A DNA stretch of 64,000 bases from Bacteroidetes bacterium endosymbiont of Geopemphigus sp. GTDB lineage: Bacteria > Bacteroidota > Bacteroidia > Flavobacteriales > Blattabacteriaceae. Shown piece after piece: positions 61,835-64,000 of this stretch (positions are counted from its first letter, which is position 1; each line of letters opens with the position of its first letter). The notes beneath the pieces are model-generated. The model was not told the origin of the DNA and searched no databases. It saw only the letters and a program-made list of their open reading frames with translations. A program made the position numbers and the translations under genes. The stretch spans positions 1 to 64,000 of the forward strand of contig NZ_PEIH01000003.1 of assembly GCF_002904345.1 (NCBI RefSeq). The letters are read 5' to 3'.

Positions 61835-63757
61835 TTAATAGTTACTCAATTTCAGCTTTATCATACCTAGAAAATCTTCTACAGTATGAGTACCCAAATC
61901 CCCATTTTTATGTGTTCTTAGGCTAATTGTCCCGGAAGAGACTTCTTTATCTCCCGCCACTAACATAAATGGAATCTTGGACATCTCAGCATTTCTTATC
62001 TTTTTACTTGTTTTCTCACTGCGCATATCAATACTCACTCGAATATTAGCTTGGGAGAGCAAATTTAGAATTTTTTCCGCATAAGAGCCATGTTTTTCAC
62101 TAATCGGAAGAATTATTACTTGAACAGGTGCTAGCCAAAATGGAAAATCTCCGGCTGTATGTTCTATGAGAATAGCTATGAAACGCTCTAAAGAGCCGAA
62201 AGGAGCTCTATGGATCATCACAGGTCGATGCCATTGGTTGTCTTCCCCTTTATAATTCAGATCAAAGCGCTCAGGAAGATTATAATCTACTTGAATAGTG
62301 CCAAGCTGCCAACTCCGCTCTAAAGCATCTTTAACGATAAAATCAAGCTTCGGACCATAGAAAGCCGCTTCTCCGTAGGCTACCTCTACGGGCAAAGATT
62401 TATCCTTAACTGATTGAACAATAGCATTTTCAGATTTTTTCCAATACTCATCCAATCCTATATATTTATCTGGCGTTTTTGGATCTCTAAGGGAGATTTG
62501 AACCTTATATTGATCAAACCCTAGAGATTTAAAAACATATAACACCAGATCAATGACGCTCTGAAATTCTCCCAGCAGTTGGTCAGGCGTACAAAAAATA
62601 TGAGCATCATCTTGAGTAAAACCTCTCACGCGCGTCAAGCCATGTAATTCTCCACTTTGTTCGTATCGATACACTGTGCCAAATTCGGCAAAACGTTTTG
62701 GAAGATCGCGGTATGACCATTGCTGTGCACGGTAAAGCTCGCAATGATGCGGACAATTCATAGGTTTTAATAAGAACTCTTCCCCTTGATGAGGAGTGGA
62801 GATAGGTCGAAAGCTATTTTCTCCGTATTTAGCCCAATGACCAGAGGTGATATAAAGTTTTTTATGCCCAATATGGGACGTGACTACCATTTCATAGCCC
62901 GCCTTTTGTTGTGCGCGCATTAAAAAGTCTTCTAGGCATTTACGCAATACAGCGCCTTTAGGTTGCCAAAGCGGAAGTCCTGCGCCTACACGTTCTGAAA
63001 AAGTAAATAATCCGAGATCTTTTCCCAATTTACGATGATCACGATTTTTAGCTTCTTCAAGCCGAAAAAGATATTCATCGAGCTCTTTCTTTTTGGGAAA
63101 AGAAATTCCATAAACACGTGTGAGTTGTTTATTTTTTTCATCACCTCGCCAGTAAGCTCCGGAGATATTAAGGATTTTAACAGCCTTGATCCAGGAAGTA
63201 TTCGGAATATGGCCTCCGTGACATAAATCTGTAAAATCTTCATGACGGCAAAAGGTAATAGTTCCTTCTTGAAGGTTTTGTATGAGCTCGGTTTTATAGG
63301 GGTTTTCTTTGTAAACCTCTAAAGCCTGAGCTTTGGAAATAGAATACAATTCAAAATTTGAAGCTCTTTTAGCATGCTCGAGTATAAGAACCTCAATTTT
63401 TGGAAAATCTTTTTCTGAAAAATCAGCCTCACCCAGATCAACGTCGTAATAAAATCCATTCTCAATGGGCGGCCCGATGGTGAGTTGAACTTGGGGGTAT
63501 AGCTCCAGAATAGCTTGAGCTAATAAATGGGCTGAGGAATGCCAAAAAGCTTTCTTCCCTAACGGATCCTTCCAGGTATAAAACACAAGATGTGCATCCT
63601 GTGCCATAGGTACAAAAAAATCTACTTGGCGTTCATTCAAAGTGACGGATAGTACTTTTTTAGCCAAGCCTTCACTCAAATCACGAGCCACTTCAAATGG
63701 AGTAGTGCCTGATGGATATTTCTTTATTCGTCCATCAGGAAAGGTAATCTGAATCAT
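61835..63757 (-). CDS. thrS: Threonyl-tRNA synthetase
   Basis: The 640-residue class II synthetase has all domains: N1/TGS (MIQITFPDGRIKKYPSGTTP), the editing N2 domain with HSSAHLLAQAILELYP (the HxxxH zinc-like motif) and CHGGHIPNT, the catalytic core with LLKPMNCPHHCELYR (motif 2 region, zinc Cys) and RYEQSGELHGLTRVRGFTQD, and MIHRAPFGSLERFIAILIEH (motif 3), then the anticodon domain near QVIILPISEKHGSYAEKIL. It is the first gene of the thrS-infC-rpmI-rplT cluster. Confidence 0.97.
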   Translation of the reverse strand: MIQITFPDGRIKKYPSGTTPFEVARDLSEGLAKKVLSVTLNERQVDFFVPMAQDAHLVFYTWKDPLGKKAFWHSSAHLLAQAILELYPQVQLTIGPPIENGFYYDVDLGEADFSEKDFPKIEVLILEHAKRASNFELYSISKAQALEVYKENPYKTELIQNLQEGTITFCRHEDFTDLCHGGHIPNTSWIKAVKILNISGAYWRGDEKNKQLTRVYGISFPKKKELDEYLFRLEEAKNRDHRKLGKDLGLFTFSERVGAGLPLWQPKGAVLRKCLEDFLMRAQQKAGYEMVVTSHIGHKKLYITSGHWAKYGENSFRPISTPHQGEEFLLKPMNCPHHCELYRAQQWSYRDLPKRFAEFGTVYRYEQSGELHGLTRVRGFTQDDAHIFCTPDQLLGEFQSVIDLVLYVFKSLGFDQYKVQISLRDPKTPDKYIGLDEYWKKSENAIVQSVKDKSLPVEVAYGEAAFYGPKLDFIVKDALERSWQLGTIQVDYNLPERFDLNYKGEDNQWHRPVMIHRAPFGSLERFIAILIEHTAGDFPFWLAPVQVIILPISEKHGSYAEKILNLLSQANIRVSIDMRSEKTSKKIRNAEMSKIPFMLVAGDKEVSSGTISLRTHKNGDLGTHTVEDFLGMIKLKLSNY

Positions 63758-64000
63758 TTAATTTTATAGAAATCATTTTGAAAGTTGTAAATATAAAATA
63801 TCAGCAATAATAGAACTGCTTTTCAAAATGATTCCCAAATCAATATTATTTTTTAAGAAGATAACATGCTGTGCACAACTGATACAAGAATTCACCCAAG
63901 TAAAAGCCCTACTACAGGAGGAATCCAGACATATGACCATTGGCTGCTACCCTTATTGAGGAATACAAGCGTGTATGATTCTGGATTCCAGATCTCGCGC
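63758..64000. other. Upstream region of thrS and unassigned DNA
   Basis: The first part is AT-rich and would hold the thrS promoter and leader. A plus-strand frame from 63828 (MIPKSILFFKKITCC, 43 codons) ends at a TGA near 63960. I cannot recognise it, and it may be a remnant continuing beyond the window. Confidence 0.35.

Noticed and set aside
1-64000. CRISPR array, prophage, secretion or toxin-antitoxin system
   Set aside because: No regularly spaced repeats, cas-like proteins, phage structural genes or complete toxin-antitoxin pairs were seen; the only mobile trace is the IS481 remnant.

Overview
The window looks like part of a Bacteroidota chromosome in active reductive decay, probably from a host-restricted lineage. 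The phylum call rests on a TAnnTTTG-type promoter element before several genes, a lipidated Omp85/TamA protein, remnants of Bacteroidota-style TonB receptors, a decayed DUF5606 gene, a decayed cyclophilin-FKBP fusion and a pRiA4b ORF-3-like gene beside a CCA transferase. The decay call rests on the mix: about 41 kb (near two thirds) is intact genes, mostly housekeeping, and the rest is AT-rich DNA in which frameshifted, still readable gene remnants recur. Ankyrin-repeat and IS481-type transposase remnants fit a host-associated history, but I cannot name a genus.

Layout. 1-8.5 kb: remnant of an SLC45-type sugar permease, then accD and fbaA, a TamL-like Omp85 lipoprotein, an RNA methyltransferase and a RecB/AddA-like helicase lacking its nuclease end. 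8.5-11.6 kb: graveyard with M16 peptidase, zinc alcohol dehydrogenase and TonB receptor remnants. 11.6-17.6 kb: an intact five-gene minus-strand operon (fructokinase, mannitol-type polyol dehydrogenase, CUT2 sugar ABC transporter). 17.7-21.9 kb: MazG-like pyrophosphohydrolase, aroA, NlpC/P60 lipoprotein, a TM2 pseudogene, and a tandem duplication of rpsT plus tRNA-Glu. 21.9-26.6 kb: a dead TonB receptor whose leader keeps a broken TPP riboswitch, a dead LysE exporter and other debris. 26.6-33.8 kb: hemW, murI, an Nfu protein, greA, a HIT protein, a histidine kinase and coaX, with debris between. 33.8-36 kb: a dead M1 aminopeptidase and unidentified fragments. 36.2-45 kb: dense intact block with polA, nadD, an SDR gene, ruvC, a pyrE-pyrF fusion, pyrD and proS. 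45-52.8 kb: second graveyard (ankyrin, MFS, secreted protein, HTH/ImmA-like, IS481, cinA, cyclophilin-FKBP) around one intact thioredoxin-fold gene. 52.8-64 kb: an nrnA-like gene, a pRiA4b-like gene, a CCA transferase, tsaC, two glycosyltransferases (one dead), dapD, ruvX, def, a dead DUF5606 gene, and thrS-infC-rpmI-rplT.

How it fits together. What survives is information processing (polA, ruvC, ruvX, tRNA synthetases, ribosomal proteins, def, tsaC, CCA transferase), envelope precursors (murI, dapD, accD, Omp85), pyrimidine and cofactor genes (pyrEF, pyrD, coaX, nadD, hemW, nfu) and one sugar-alcohol route feeding fructose 6-phosphate to glycolysis through fbaA. What is dying is uptake through outer-membrane receptors, peptidases, exporters and stress or regulatory proteins. 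Several surviving genes carry substitutions at conserved sites (the polA exonuclease Glu, the coaX first-loop Asp), which may mean relaxed selection. I did not find a convincing new defence or secretion system. The most unusual points are the eukaryote-like pyrE-pyrF fusion with overlapping divergent promoters to pyrD, the decaying rpsT/tRNA duplication, the broken TPP riboswitch, and the polyol operon kept intact beside dead genes of apparently related function.
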